Of a DNA stretch of 10,219 bases, positions 1 to 6,861 are shown piece by piece. The DNA is from an uncultured Clostridia bacterium (lineage in GTDB: Bacteria; Bacillota; Clostridia; UBA1381), in contig CAKSFY010000078.1 of the NCBI GenBank assembly GCA_934454035.1, positions 1 to 10,219 on the forward strand. The letters run 5' to 3'. Both the position numbers and the translations under genes were made by a program. Below the pieces are notes generated by a model that was not told where the DNA came from, did not search any database, and was given only the letters and a program-made list of their open reading frames with translations. How positions within the stretch are numbered: position 1 is the first letter of the stretch; the number at the start of each line of letters is the position of its first letter.

Positions 1-1099
1 GTCTTTCCTGAAGCTTTTCACGGTCGAAGTCCGATGTTGTATTTTCTATCTCATTTCTTATCTGCTGAACACGGGCTTTGATTTCATTTGCATCGCCTGC
101 ACCGCCGACAATAATTGTGTTTTCTTTCTGAATTTTAACCTGTCTTGCGCGACCCAATTGCGAAATTTGAGTATCCTTAAGCTCAAGACCGACCTCTTCG
201 GAAATTACTTCGCCGCCTGTTAAGATTGCGATATCTCTGAGCATTTCTTTTCTTCTGTCACCGAAGCCCGGAGCTTTAACCGGAACACATACAAATGTTC
301 CTCTTAATTTATTTACTATCAATGTTGACAATGCTTCGCCTTCCACATCCTCAGCAATAATCATCATCTTTTTACCGGATTGAACTACCTGTTCAAGAAG
401 CGGAAGAATTTCCTGAATGTTTGAAATTTTCTTATCTGTGATAAGGATATAAGCGTCATCCAAAACAGCTTCCATTTTATCTGTGTCGGTTACCATATAG
501 GGAGTGATATAACCTCTGTCAAACTGCATACCTTCAACAATTTCAGAATATGTTTCGGCAGTCTTTGATTCTTCAACCGTAATAACTCCGTCGCTTGTAA
601 CCTTTTCCATAGCCTCGGCAATAAGCTTACCGATTTCGTCATTTGCGGCAGATACTGCGGCAACCCTTGCTATATCATCCTTGCCGGAAACTTTTCTTGC
701 AGTCTTTAAGAGCTCGTCAACCGCTGTATCAACCGCTTTTTGGATTCCTTTTCTTACAATCATGGGGTTTGCGCCTGCGGCAACATTTTTAGCACCTTCT
801 CTTACCAAAGCCTGTGCCAAAAGAGTAGCGGTTGTTGTACCGTCTCCCGCAATATCGTTTGTCTTTGTGGCAACTTCTTTAACGAGCTGAGCACCCATGT
901 TTTCAAACGGATCGTCAAGCTCGATTTCTTTTGCTATTGTAACACCGTCATTTGTGATAAGCGGTGCACCGAATTTCTTATCCAATACAACATTTCTGCC
1001 TTTAGGTCCCAATGTAATTTTTACCGTGTCTGCCAACTGGTCAATACCGCTTTGCAGAGCGCGTCTTGCTTCTTCTCCGAACAAAATCTGTTTAGCCAT
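1..1099 (-). CDS. groL: Chaperonin GroEL (60 kDa, Hsp60), 3' end outside window
   Basis: ATP-dependent cytoplasmic chaperonin that forms the double-ring folding chamber capped by GroES. Translating the minus strand from the ATG at 1097-1099 gives an open frame to the window edge, about 366 of the usual ~540 residues. It starts MAKQILFGEEARRAL and carries the ATPase motif GDGTTTATLLAQAL near residues 85-98, LGPKGRNVVLD near 30-40 and the apical-domain stretch VKAPGFGDRRK near 274-284, all typical of GroEL. The visible part covers the equatorial N-terminal half, the intermediate domain and nearly all of the apical domain. The rest of the equatorial domain lies left of position 1. An AAGGA ribosome site (1110-1114) precedes the start. 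The gene follows groES by 22 bases and is almost certainly co-transcribed from the CIRCE promoter. Identification is very secure; only the 3' end is missing. Confidence 0.98.
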   Translation of the reverse strand, partial: MAKQILFGEEARRALQSGIDQLADTVKITLGPKGRNVVLDKKFGAPLITNDGVTIAKEIELDDPFENMGAQLVKEVATKTNDIAGDGTTTATLLAQALVREGAKNVAAGANPMIVRKGIQKAVDTAVDELLKTARKVSGKDDIARVAAVSAANDEIGKLIAEAMEKVTSDGVITVEESKTAETYSEIVEGMQFDRGYITPYMVTDTDKMEAVLDDAYILITDKKISNIQEILPLLEQVVQSGKKMMIIAEDVEGEALSTLIVNKLRGTFVCVPVKAPGFGDRRKEMLRDIAILTGGEVISEEVGLELKDTQISQLGRARQVKIQKENTIIVGGAGDANEIKARVQQIRNEIENTTSDFDREKLQER

Positions 1100-1121
1100 A
1101 ATATGTCATTCCTTTCTTATC

Positions 1122-1406
1122 TTACATAACCTTTGCCAAAATATCGGATTGGCGAACTATCATATATTCTTCTCCGTCAAGCTTAACTTCAGTGCCTGCA
1201 TATTTTGAAATAAGTACCTTATCTCCGACTTTGACTTCCATAACTACCTCATTGCCGTCAACCACGCCGCCGGGGCCGACTGCAACTATTTCAGCTACCT
1301 GCGGCTTTTCCTTTGCCGCACTTGCCAGTATAATACCGCTCTTAGTGGTTTCTTCCGCTTCGAGCATTTTAATAACAACTCTGTCTTGTAATGGTTTGAT
1401 ATTCAT
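1122..1406 (-). CDS. groES: Co-chaperonin GroES (10 kDa, Hsp10)
   Basis: Forms the heptameric lid of the GroEL chamber in the cytoplasm. The 94-residue product has normal family length, begins with the classic MNIKPLQDRVVIK, and contains the mobile loop that docks to GroEL (about residues 17-34, ETTKSGIILASAAKEKPQ). It also has the roof-loop region VGPGG near 43-47 and the usual C-terminal YMIVRQSDILA. The start is fixed by an AGGAGG ribosome site 8 bases upstream of the ATG at 1404-1406. It is the first gene of the groES-groEL operon, with 22 bases between the two genes. A CIRCE inverted repeat lies in its leader, so repression by HrcA and induction by heat or protein misfolding are expected from known biology. 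No anomaly seen. Confidence 0.98.
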   Translation of the reverse strand: MNIKPLQDRVVIKMLEAEETTKSGIILASAAKEKPQVAEIVAVGPGGVVDGNEVVMEVKVGDKVLISKYAGTEVKLDGEEYMIVRQSDILAKVM

Positions 1407-1433
1407 GTTAATATCCTCCTTATAAACTGCTTA

Positions 1434-1460
1434 TCAGCACTCAACCTCATCGAGTGCTAA
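1434..1460 (-). promoter_or_regulatory. CIRCE operator (HrcA binding site) of groESL
   Basis: An inverted repeat with 9-base arms and a 9-base spacer. Read on the plus strand it is TCAGCACTC-N9-GAGTGCTAA, against the consensus TTAGCACTC-N9-GAGTGCTAA, so there is a single mismatch, in the arm nearer groES. It lies just downstream of the -10 box and about 27 bases before the groES start. HrcA binding here to shut off groESL is established for this element in Firmicutes. Confidence 0.96.
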
Positions 1461-1462
1461 TA

Positions 1463-1495
1463 ATTATATTATAGTCTATTTTAAGTCAATTGCAA
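1463..1495 (-). promoter_or_regulatory. Sigma-A type promoter of groESL
   Basis: On the minus strand two overlapping TATAAT boxes are present (1468-1473 and 1463-1468). The first pairs with TTGCAA (1490-1495) at a 16-base spacing, the second with TTGACT (1484-1489) at 15 bases. The CIRCE element follows directly, as in other Firmicutes groESL promoters. Which hexamer pair is used cannot be decided by eye. Confidence 0.75.
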
Positions 1496-1567
1496 GTTTA
1501 AAAAAAAATGATAAAAAGCAAATAACTTGAAAATACTTTAAAAATGATCAATTATCTTCGTTTTTTG

Positions 1568-1960
1568 TTAACTTATAAAATTTTCCATTATTTCAATGCC
1601 TTCTTCGAGGGACAGAGCGTGAATTCCGCTTTTTAGCAGTTCAATATCTTCTTCGGGAAAAATTTCGGGAGTAATTGCTGCTGATTTTACCGCTTTTTTT
1701 GTATCACCGTTAATTTCGTAAAGAACCAGTTTATTTCCTTCGGCAACAAGCATATAATAGATTGGCTCGGCAGTTTTTTCGGGAGCAGGTTCCGGCTCGG
1801 AGGTTATGACCGGATGATATATTTCAACGCTTTCTTCCTTATTGGATGCATTCTCCTCAATTGGTATGTCAGAACTGTTATCCGTCAAAATATATGCGCA
1901 TATTATCCCCGATATTCCCAATATTGCGGTTACAGATATAATAAAACCGTTTTTTTTCAA
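1568..1960 (-). CDS. Small membrane-anchored protein with BofC C-terminal-like domain
   Basis: 130 residues starting with TTG (codon 1958-1960), chosen because AAGGAG lies 8 bases upstream. An N-terminal hydrophobic segment (about residues 7-25, after MKKNG) is a signal anchor. Residues 26-66 form an acidic, Pro/Glu-rich linker. Residues 67-130 have the pattern YYMLVAEGNKLVLYE...LLKSGIHALSLEEGIEIMENF, which resembles the C-terminal domain of BofC, a forespore protein that restrains SigK checkpoint signalling in Bacillus. Many Clostridia carry stand-alone proteins of this type with no known function, so the likely site of action is outside the membrane but the role is open. The gene is monocistronic, divergent from the GH2 operon, with its own promoter. 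The family match is from pattern recognition and is only moderately sure; that the gene is real is well supported. Confidence 0.72.
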   Translation of the reverse strand: MKKNGFIISVTAILGISGIICAYILTDNSSDIPIEENASNKEESVEIYHPVITSEPEPAPEKTAEPIYYMLVAEGNKLVLYEINGDTKKAVKSAAITPEIFPEEDIELLKSGIHALSLEEGIEIMENFIS

Positions 1961-1990
1961 TTAAATCACTCCTTTTTTCCTTATTATGGG

Positions 1991-2003
1991 TTTACAATGT
2001 AAA
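1991..2003. promoter_or_regulatory. 13-bp inverted repeat at start site of BofC-like gene
   Basis: TTTACA-A-TGTAAA, two perfect 6-base arms around one base, located immediately downstream of the predicted -10 box of the BofC-like gene. The position suits an operator. AT-rich dyads of this size can also arise by chance, so the assignment is tentative. Confidence 0.35.
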
Positions 2004-2004
2004 A

Positions 2005-2033
2005 AATATACATCATAACAATGAATTTTGCAA
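2005..2033 (-). promoter_or_regulatory. Promoter of the BofC-like gene
   Basis: On the minus strand TTGCAA (2028-2033) and TATATT (2005-2010) are separated by exactly 17 bases. The start site would fall near 1998, about 38 bases before the TTG start, and inside a small inverted repeat (1991-2003). Confidence 0.55.
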
Positions 2034-2061
2034 ATAATATTTTTTTTCTAAAGAAAAGGCA

Positions 2062-2090
2062 TTTACAATATTTAAAATAACTTATATAAT
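2062..2090 (+). promoter_or_regulatory. Promoter of the GH2 / DNA glycosylase operon
   Basis: TTTACA (2062-2067) and TATAAT (2085-2090) with an ideal 17-base spacer. The predicted transcript starts near 2097, some 23 bases before the ATG, and includes the CGGAGA ribosome site at 2106-2111. Confidence 0.7.
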
Positions 2091-2119
2091 ATATGTAAAA
2101 AAGAACGGAGAATGGAAAA

Positions 2120-4399
2120 ATGATGAAATGGAAAGCGGCTTTTGCCGAAAATTATGCTTGCAGGGAGCTTTGCATAAAAACATTGGCAGATGCGGAAAAA
2201 TTCGGACTTCCGGTAATTGACGCAGAGGTGCCGGGAAATATAGAGCTTGACTTGATGAAGGCGGGGCTTTTGGAGGATTTGTATTATTCGGACAATACTC
2301 TCAATGCTCAAAAGCTTGAAAATCTTCATATTTGGTATTTTACGGATACAGAGATAACCGAGAGGTCATTTATAAGATTTAACGGTATCGATACGGTTGC
2401 GGACATTTATGTAAACGGAGAACTTGTTTCTTCGGTGGAAAATATGTTTATTGCCCATGATATTTATCCGGATTTTGTGCCGGGAATAAATGAGATTACC
2501 GTACATATAAAGCCTGCGTGTATAGAAGCAAGAAAGCACAGTTTGCCGGCTTCAAGCAATTCACAGCATTACAATTACCAGTCGCTTTATATCAGAAAAG
2601 CAGCTCATATGTACGGATGGGATATTATGCCCAGAATTGTATCGGCAGGGATATGGAAGGAGGTTGAAATTCTTCCGGTTCGTGAAGACAAAATCAATGA
2701 AGTATTTTTCGTAACCAATTCCATAGAGGAAAAAACCGCTCACATGAGCTTTTATATTAATGCGGATATTTCCGGAGATTTTATATCCGAATATTCTGTG
2801 CGGATAAAAGGAACATGCGGCAGCAGCAGTTTTGAATGTGAAAAAAAATTGTGGCATAACAGTTATCAGTTCCAATTTGATATAGAAAATGCCGAATTGT
2901 GGTGGCCGAAAAATTCCGGCAACGCAAATTTATATGATACCGTCGCTGAACTTTTGTATAAGGGTGATGTCATAGACACATATTGCCTTAAAGTGGGTGT
3001 GCGTACAATTAAACTGAATGTAAGCGATATGGAAAAGGACGGGACGGGCGGAGAATTTGACTTTGAAGTAAACGGCAAAAAAATCTTTTGTCTCGGAACA
3101 AACTGGGTTCCGTTGGACGCATTTCATTCAAATGATATAAACAGATTGCCGAAAGCTCTTGAATTGCTTGACGACATAGGCTGTAATATGGTAAGATGCT
3201 GGGGAGGAAATGTTTACGAATCGGATGAATTTTTTGATTTTTGCGATGAACACGGAATAATGGTATGGCAGGATTTTGCAATGGGCTGCAGCGTTTATCC
3301 TCAGGAGAAAAAATTTGCCGATATGCTGTCCGAGGAGGTTGTTTTTGAGATAAAGCGGCTTCGCAACCATGCGTCGCTTGTACTTTGGGCAGGAGATAAT
3401 GAGTGTGATTTGTCATATCAGTCATGGGGAGGATTTATAAGAAATCCGAATAATAATTTTATAAACAGAGAGGTTATAAAAAGGCTTGCAGATGCGCATG
3501 ATTATACACGTCCTTATTTGCCGAGCTCGCCGTTTGTGAGCGAAAAGGCGCACGGGGAAAATCTGCCACTTACAGAGGACCATTTGTGGGGACCGAGAGA
3601 TTACTTTAAAGGTGATTTTTATAGGAATACAGTATGCCATTTTGCCAGTGAAACCGGATACCATGGCATGCCGTCGCCGAAATCACTTGAAAAGTTTCTT
3701 AAAAATCCGGACAAAATTTTTGAAAGCGGATTCATACCGACCGATGAATATTTGGTGCACGCTGCATGTATGGAGCCTGATCCGAATGCTCCGTACGCAT
3801 ACAGAATAAAGCTCGCATACGACCAGGTTGTAACCTTGTTTGCAAAAGCGGAGGAAAATTTTGAGGATTATGTAAAGCAAAGTCAGATTTCGCAGGCTGA
3901 GGCAAAGAAGTACTTTATTGAGCGTTTCAGAATCAGAAAATGGGACAGAACAGGGATAATCTGGTGGAACCTGATTGACGGGTGGCCACAGGTTTCGGAC
4001 GCAATAGTTGATTATTATTATACCAAAAAGCTTGCCTACAGCTATATAAAACGTTCACAAAATCCCGTTTGCCTGATGTTTGATGAACCAGTCGGAAATT
4101 ATATGGATTTATACGGAGTAAACGATTTGCCGAAACAATCCGATGTTTCATATTCTGTTGTCGATGTTCTTAAAAATAAGGAAGTTTTAAAGGGCAGAGC
4201 CGAGCTTTCGGCTGATTCATCGCAAAAGCTGGCAAGGCTGAAAATATCAAAAGACGAAAAGAAATTCTATTTGATAAAGTGGAATTCAGACGGCAGGGAA
4301 TATAAGAATCATTATTTTACTAATATAATAAACATAAACTATAAAGATTATTTGCAGGCAATAAAGCTATGCGGATTTGATGAATTTGAGGGATTTTAA
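2120..4399 (+). CDS. Glycoside hydrolase family 2 protein, beta-mannosidase-like
   Basis: 759 residues, somewhat short against the usual 800-850 for GH2 beta-mannosidases. The order is an N-terminal sugar-binding jelly roll (about 1-185, with VPGNIELDLMKAGL near 38-50 and GWDIMPRIVSAGIWKEVEI at 166-184), an Ig-like domain (190-300), the catalytic TIM barrel (about 300-640, with GTNWVPLDAF and NMVRCWGGNVYESDEFFDFCDEHGIMVWQDF split across 326-386), and a short C-terminal beta tail. By alignment of motifs the acid/base is Glu428 in WAGDNE and the nucleophile Glu511 in ASETGYHGMPS. It should remove terminal beta-linked mannose, or a related sugar, from oligosaccharides. There is no signal peptide, so it works in the cytoplasm on imported substrates. 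GGAGA lies 8 bases before the ATG at 2120. The stop overlaps the next start by one base. Exo-glucosaminidase or another GH2 specificity cannot be excluded. Confidence 0.9.
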   Translation: MMKWKAAFAENYACRELCIKTLADAEKFGLPVIDAEVPGNIELDLMKAGLLEDLYYSDNTLNAQKLENLHIWYFTDTEITERSFIRFNGIDTVADIYVNGELVSSVENMFIAHDIYPDFVPGINEITVHIKPACIEARKHSLPASSNSQHYNYQSLYIRKAAHMYGWDIMPRIVSAGIWKEVEILPVREDKINEVFFVTNSIEEKTAHMSFYINADISGDFISEYSVRIKGTCGSSSFECEKKLWHNSYQFQFDIENAELWWPKNSGNANLYDTVAELLYKGDVIDTYCLKVGVRTIKLNVSDMEKDGTGGEFDFEVNGKKIFCLGTNWVPLDAFHSNDINRLPKALELLDDIGCNMVRCWGGNVYESDEFFDFCDEHGIMVWQDFAMGCSVYPQEKKFADMLSEEVVFEIKRLRNHASLVLWAGDNECDLSYQSWGGFIRNPNNNFINREVIKRLADAHDYTRPYLPSSPFVSEKAHGENLPLTEDHLWGPRDYFKGDFYRNTVCHFASETGYHGMPSPKSLEKFLKNPDKIFESGFIPTDEYLVHAACMEPDPNAPYAYRIKLAYDQVVTLFAKAEENFEDYVKQSQISQAEAKKYFIERFRIRKWDRTGIIWWNLIDGWPQVSDAIVDYYYTKKLAYSYIKRSQNPVCLMFDEPVGNYMDLYGVNDLPKQSDVSYSVVDVLKNKEVLKGRAELSADSSQKLARLKISKDEKKFYLIKWNSDGREYKNHYFTNIININYKDYLQAIKLCGFDEFEGF

Positions 4400-4884
4400 T
4401 GATAATACATCCGTTTCCGCCTTTGTATGACGGTAATTCGAGAATATTAATATTGGGGAGCTTCCCGTCTGTGAAATCCAGAGAGCAAATGTTTTTCTAC
4501 GGTCATCCGCAAAACAGATTCTGGAAGACGGTTTCGGCAGTGTGCAAAGAAGATGTGCCGAAAACAATTGAGGAAAAGAAAAGCTTTCTTTTAAGAAATA
4601 AAATTGCCTTGTGGGATGTTATTGCATCATGTGAAATAACAGGCAGCAGTGACAGTTCTATTAAAAACGTTAAGGCAAACGACATTTCGGAAATTATAAC
4701 AAAAAGCCGTATCCGGGCGATTTTTGTAAACGGAAAAACAGCGGAAAAATACTATAATAAATATACAAAAGAAAAGACGGGCAGGGCATGCATTGCCCTC
4801 CCGTCAACCTCTCCGGCAAACGCTGCATGGAGTCTTGAAAGACTTACAGAAGCATGGGGCGTTATAGCGGATTATTTGGTGTGA
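4399..4884 (+). CDS. DNA-deoxyinosine (hypoxanthine-DNA) glycosylase, UDG superfamily family 6
   Basis: 161 residues, normal for this family. It should excise hypoxanthine (deaminated adenine) from DNA and start base-excision repair. Motif 1 is ILGSFPSVKS at residues 17-27, followed by FYGHPQNRFW at 33-42, and motif 2 is LPSTSPANA at 134-142. These are hallmarks of the family-6 enzymes. Asn39 of the GHPQN stretch falls where the catalytic asparagine of the characterised archaeal enzyme lies, as far as I recall. Its ATG overlaps the TAA of the GH2 gene (TAATG), implying translational coupling. Its 3' end overlaps the convergent SLH gene by 13 bases. A GC-rich hairpin at 4776-4805 within the gene seems to be the opposite-strand terminator. 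An uncharacterised UDG-fold activity on uracil is the main alternative. Confidence 0.9.
   Translation: MIIHPFPPLYDGNSRILILGSFPSVKSREQMFFYGHPQNRFWKTVSAVCKEDVPKTIEEKKSFLLRNKIALWDVIASCEITGSSDSSIKNVKANDISEIITKSRIRAIFVNGKTAEKYYNKYTKEKTGRACIALPSTSPANAAWSLERLTEAWGVIADYLV
4767..4805 (-). terminator. Rho-independent terminator of the repressor/M56/SLH operon, inside the glycosylase gene
   Basis: On the minus strand a 12-base-pair GC-rich stem (arms 4794-4805 and 4776-4788, one bulged base at 4782, loop 4789-4793) is followed directly by TTTTCTTTTG. It starts 67 bases beyond the SLH stop codon. It is embedded in codons for TGRACIALPS of the convergent gene. On the plus strand no T-run follows the stem, so it should terminate only leftward transcripts. 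Confidence 0.72.
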
Positions 4885-5498
4885 TATTTAGAACGTAATG
4901 TTATTTTAGGCATTCCTTCGGTGCCATCGGCAACAAAATGTGTATAATCGTCTTTTTTTATAACCATCGGCAGATTAAGTGCATTTGAAATCATAATACC
5001 GACATCATTTCGGGTTGCATATCCTCCGGGAATAAGCTTCATATCCTTTGTTAATCCGAATTGTGCTGCCACTGCGGTATATCCTGCCGGATATCCGCCC
5101 AAAAAATCAGCCATAGCGTCATACCCCAAAAGGCAGTCAATCATTTTAACAATTTCTTCGTTGGTGACATTATTCTGCGGATTGAAGTATCCGTTCTCAT
5201 CGCCTGCGACAATCCCTGCATCTTTTGCTGCACATATATATTTATATGCCCAATGATCTGCCGAAACATCGGGGAAAGGAGCTTCCGAGGTTTTTGGCTC
5301 TATAGCTCCGGCGGAGCATATTATTCTTGCCGCTTCCGCACGGGTGATGTTTTTGTCCAAATTTAAGCTGCCGTTTTCATCTCCCGTCATTATATTGAGC
5401 TCTGCAAGGTCTTTTTTCTGTGCGTCGGAAAGCTCTGCCGCATTTGCAATGCTTATTGAAGATAATGCGATTAAAAGTGAACATATTATTTTTTTCAT
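4872..5498 (-). CDS. Secreted S-layer homology (SLH) domain protein
   Basis: 208 residues with a clear Sec signal peptide (MKKIICSLLIALSSISIANA, cleavage after residue 20). The mature protein is almost entirely SLH repeats. The first is partial (about 31-60, LAELNIMTGDENG...ITRAEAARII). The second is canonical (75-120, FPDVSADHWAYKYICAAKDAGIVAGDENGYF split as visible). The third is degenerate (136-174, AAQFGLT...YATRNDVGIMISNAL). SLH modules usually bind pyruvylated secondary cell-wall polymer, so it probably sits on the wall. No enzymatic domain is attached; a ~30-residue basic tail ends the protein. A GAGGT ribosome site lies 8 bases before the ATG. It is the third gene of the operon, 19 bases after the M56 gene, and overlaps the convergent glycosylase gene by 13 bases. 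Confidence 0.9.
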   Translation of the reverse strand: MKKIICSLLIALSSISIANAAELSDAQKKDLAELNIMTGDENGSLNLDKNITRAEAARIICSAGAIEPKTSEAPFPDVSADHWAYKYICAAKDAGIVAGDENGYFNPQNNVTNEEIVKMIDCLLGYDAMADFLGGYPAGYTAVAAQFGLTKDMKLIPGGYATRNDVGIMISNALNLPMVIKKDDYTHFVADGTEGMPKITLRSKYHTK

Positions 5499-5517
5499 AT
5501 TGGTTTACCTCGTTTCA

Positions 5518-6861
5518 TTAATTTATTTTGTAGGAACCCTCAATTTGCCAATCGGAGCCGACAGAGGGATTTACAGATATTTTATAGGTTTTTTCGGGGT
5601 CAAGGTCGGAAATTTCCTGTGCGGTCCCGTTTTTAGACGGCAGCATCATAGAAAGAACCTCTTCGTTTGTTTCAGAATCGTAGAGTATAACGTCCATAAG
5701 GCAGTCTGTGTTCATGTCGAAGGTAATGGATATACTTCCGTTTTCCGACGGGTGTATTTTTGTGATATCCTGCTCCGGCTTTTCGGGCTGCGGTGAGGGC
5801 GTCTGCTCAGGGGGCTTTTCCGGTGCTTGTTCAGCAGGCTTTTCAGTAGGTTTTTCAGCCGGTTTTTCTGTGGCAACCTCTCTCGGCACCTGAGTGGATT
5901 CATGCTGAATAATTGCAGCTGTTTCTGCTTTTTCAATCGGGTTTGGAGAAATAATTATATTCTCCGCACTCTTTTGAACAGCTGCTGCATTTGTGCAGAA
6001 TACCGCAGCGGTAAGTAAAACGGTTGCAAAGGAAAGAACATATCCTTTAGCGGAATATTTTTTGTAGCCGAGAATATTTTTGATTCTTTTTTTTGCAATA
6101 TTGCCCGAAAAGGAAGAAGCCAGGCAATATATCATCTTTTTTTGAGATTGAGATGCATATTGCCACAATGATTTTGCATATGCCGATTTTTGATTTTTTT
6201 CGGTTAGGGACAGGACATCTTCATCGCAGCAAAGTTCAATATCGTTAGATAACAGCCGCAGCAAAAGCCAGTTAAACGGATTGAACCAGTTTACGGACAC
6301 TAGAAAAAATGCAATCGGTTTAATAATATAATCACGTCTTTTTATATGCATTTTTTCGTGAGCTATTATATAACAGTTATTCTCAATACAGTTCGGAATA
6401 TATATTTTCGGATTAAAAATTCCAAATACGAACGGGTCGGGAATGTTATCGCTTATGTAAATATTATCCGTATACTTAACCGAGAATCTGAGCTTTCTTT
6501 TAAGAATAAGGTATGATATTATCCCGAAAGATGCAGTTGTGCAAAAGCCGCCCAGCCAGATTTTGCCGGCAATGTTATTTGTATTTGATTCATTGAACTG
6601 TTCGTGTGAGGTCACATAGCCGATATATTCCTCCGAAACCGCAGGGGTATTAATATTTTTTCTCAGATTAAATATACTGAACTCGGTATTTATTGAATAA
6701 GGGCATATCAATCTGAAAGCAATTATTATCCAAAATAAAAATGTTATCTTTTTCGGACAGCCAAGTCTTTGCAAAAGATATTTAATCGGCAGAACCGCAG
6801 CAGCGGTGATTGATGCTGCGATATTCATTTTCAGAATCGATAAAAAAATACTGTTCGTCAT
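5518..6861 (-). CDS. M56 family (BlaR1/MecR1-like) membrane metalloprotease with novel C-terminal tail
   Basis: 447 residues. Membrane segments are predicted near 5-27, 37-54, 104-121, 180-203 and 273-292. The M56 core shows DPFVFGIFNPKIYIP (142-156), the zinc motif HEKMH (168-172) followed by IKRRD, and ELCCDEDVL (209-217), whose Glu209 is the expected third zinc ligand. In BlaR1/MecR1 this domain is activated by an external sensor and leads to cleavage of the BlaI/MecI repressor. After the last membrane segment there is a Pro/Glu/Lys linker (about 327-365, EKPA-type repeats) and a ~77-residue beta-rich tail (371-447). No serine-type penicillin-binding domain is present, so beta-lactam sensing as in BlaR1 is unlikely. 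The ATG shares one base with the repressor stop, and GGAGG lies just upstream. The ligand is unknown. Confidence 0.9.
   Translation of the reverse strand: MTNSIFLSILKMNIAASITAAAVLPIKYLLQRLGCPKKITFLFWIIIAFRLICPYSINTEFSIFNLRKNINTPAVSEEYIGYVTSHEQFNESNTNNIAGKIWLGGFCTTASFGIISYLILKRKLRFSVKYTDNIYISDNIPDPFVFGIFNPKIYIPNCIENNCYIIAHEKMHIKRRDYIIKPIAFFLVSVNWFNPFNWLLLRLLSNDIELCCDEDVLSLTEKNQKSAYAKSLWQYASQSQKKMIYCLASSFSGNIAKKRIKNILGYKKYSAKGYVLSFATVLLTAAVFCTNAAAVQKSAENIIISPNPIEKAETAAIIQHESTQVPREVATEKPAEKPTEKPAEQAPEKPPEQTPSPQPEKPEQDITKIHPSENGSISITFDMNTDCLMDVILYDSETNEEVLSMMLPSKNGTAQEISDLDPEKTYKISVNPSVGSDWQIEGSYKIN
5837..5872. repeat. Three 12-bp tandem units encoding EKPx repeats in the M56 linker
   Basis: Three consecutive 12-base units of the form GGyTTTTCnGyn (5837-5848, 5849-5860, 5861-5872) encode the tetrapeptides EKPA, EKPT and EKPA on the minus strand. 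Degenerate copies continue toward 5800. The unit length keeps reading frame, so copy-number change would only lengthen or shorten the extracellular linker. Confidence 0.7.

Noticed and set aside
740..1129. 129-residue plus-strand open frame, with overlapping smaller ones at 681-890 and 897-1208
   Set aside because: Antisense to the conserved groEL coding sequence, Cys/Phe-rich shadow composition and no ribosome site; the groEL frame explains this DNA.
1461..1567. Terminator for the BofC-like gene or an additional small gene before groES
   Set aside because: The region is A/T-rich with short runs but no convincing GC stem and no open frame with a ribosome site; only the groESL promoter is supported.
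3009..3425. 138-residue minus-strand open frame inside the GH2 gene
   Set aside because: Fully antisense to catalytic-domain codons that match the GH2 family, and its composition is unlike a folded protein.
4776..4805. The glycosylase-internal hairpin as a plus-strand attenuator or terminator
   Set aside because: No T-run follows on the plus strand; the T-run is on the minus strand, which fits termination of the SLH operon.
5344..5796. 150-residue plus-strand open frame across the SLH/M56 junction
   Set aside because: Antisense to two well-supported genes and their junction, with no start signals.
5518..6861. Annotation of the M56 protein as a true beta-lactam sensor (BlaR1/MecR1)
   Set aside because: The C-terminal region is too short and shows no SxxK/KTG penicillin-binding motifs, and no beta-lactamase or PBP gene is adjacent.
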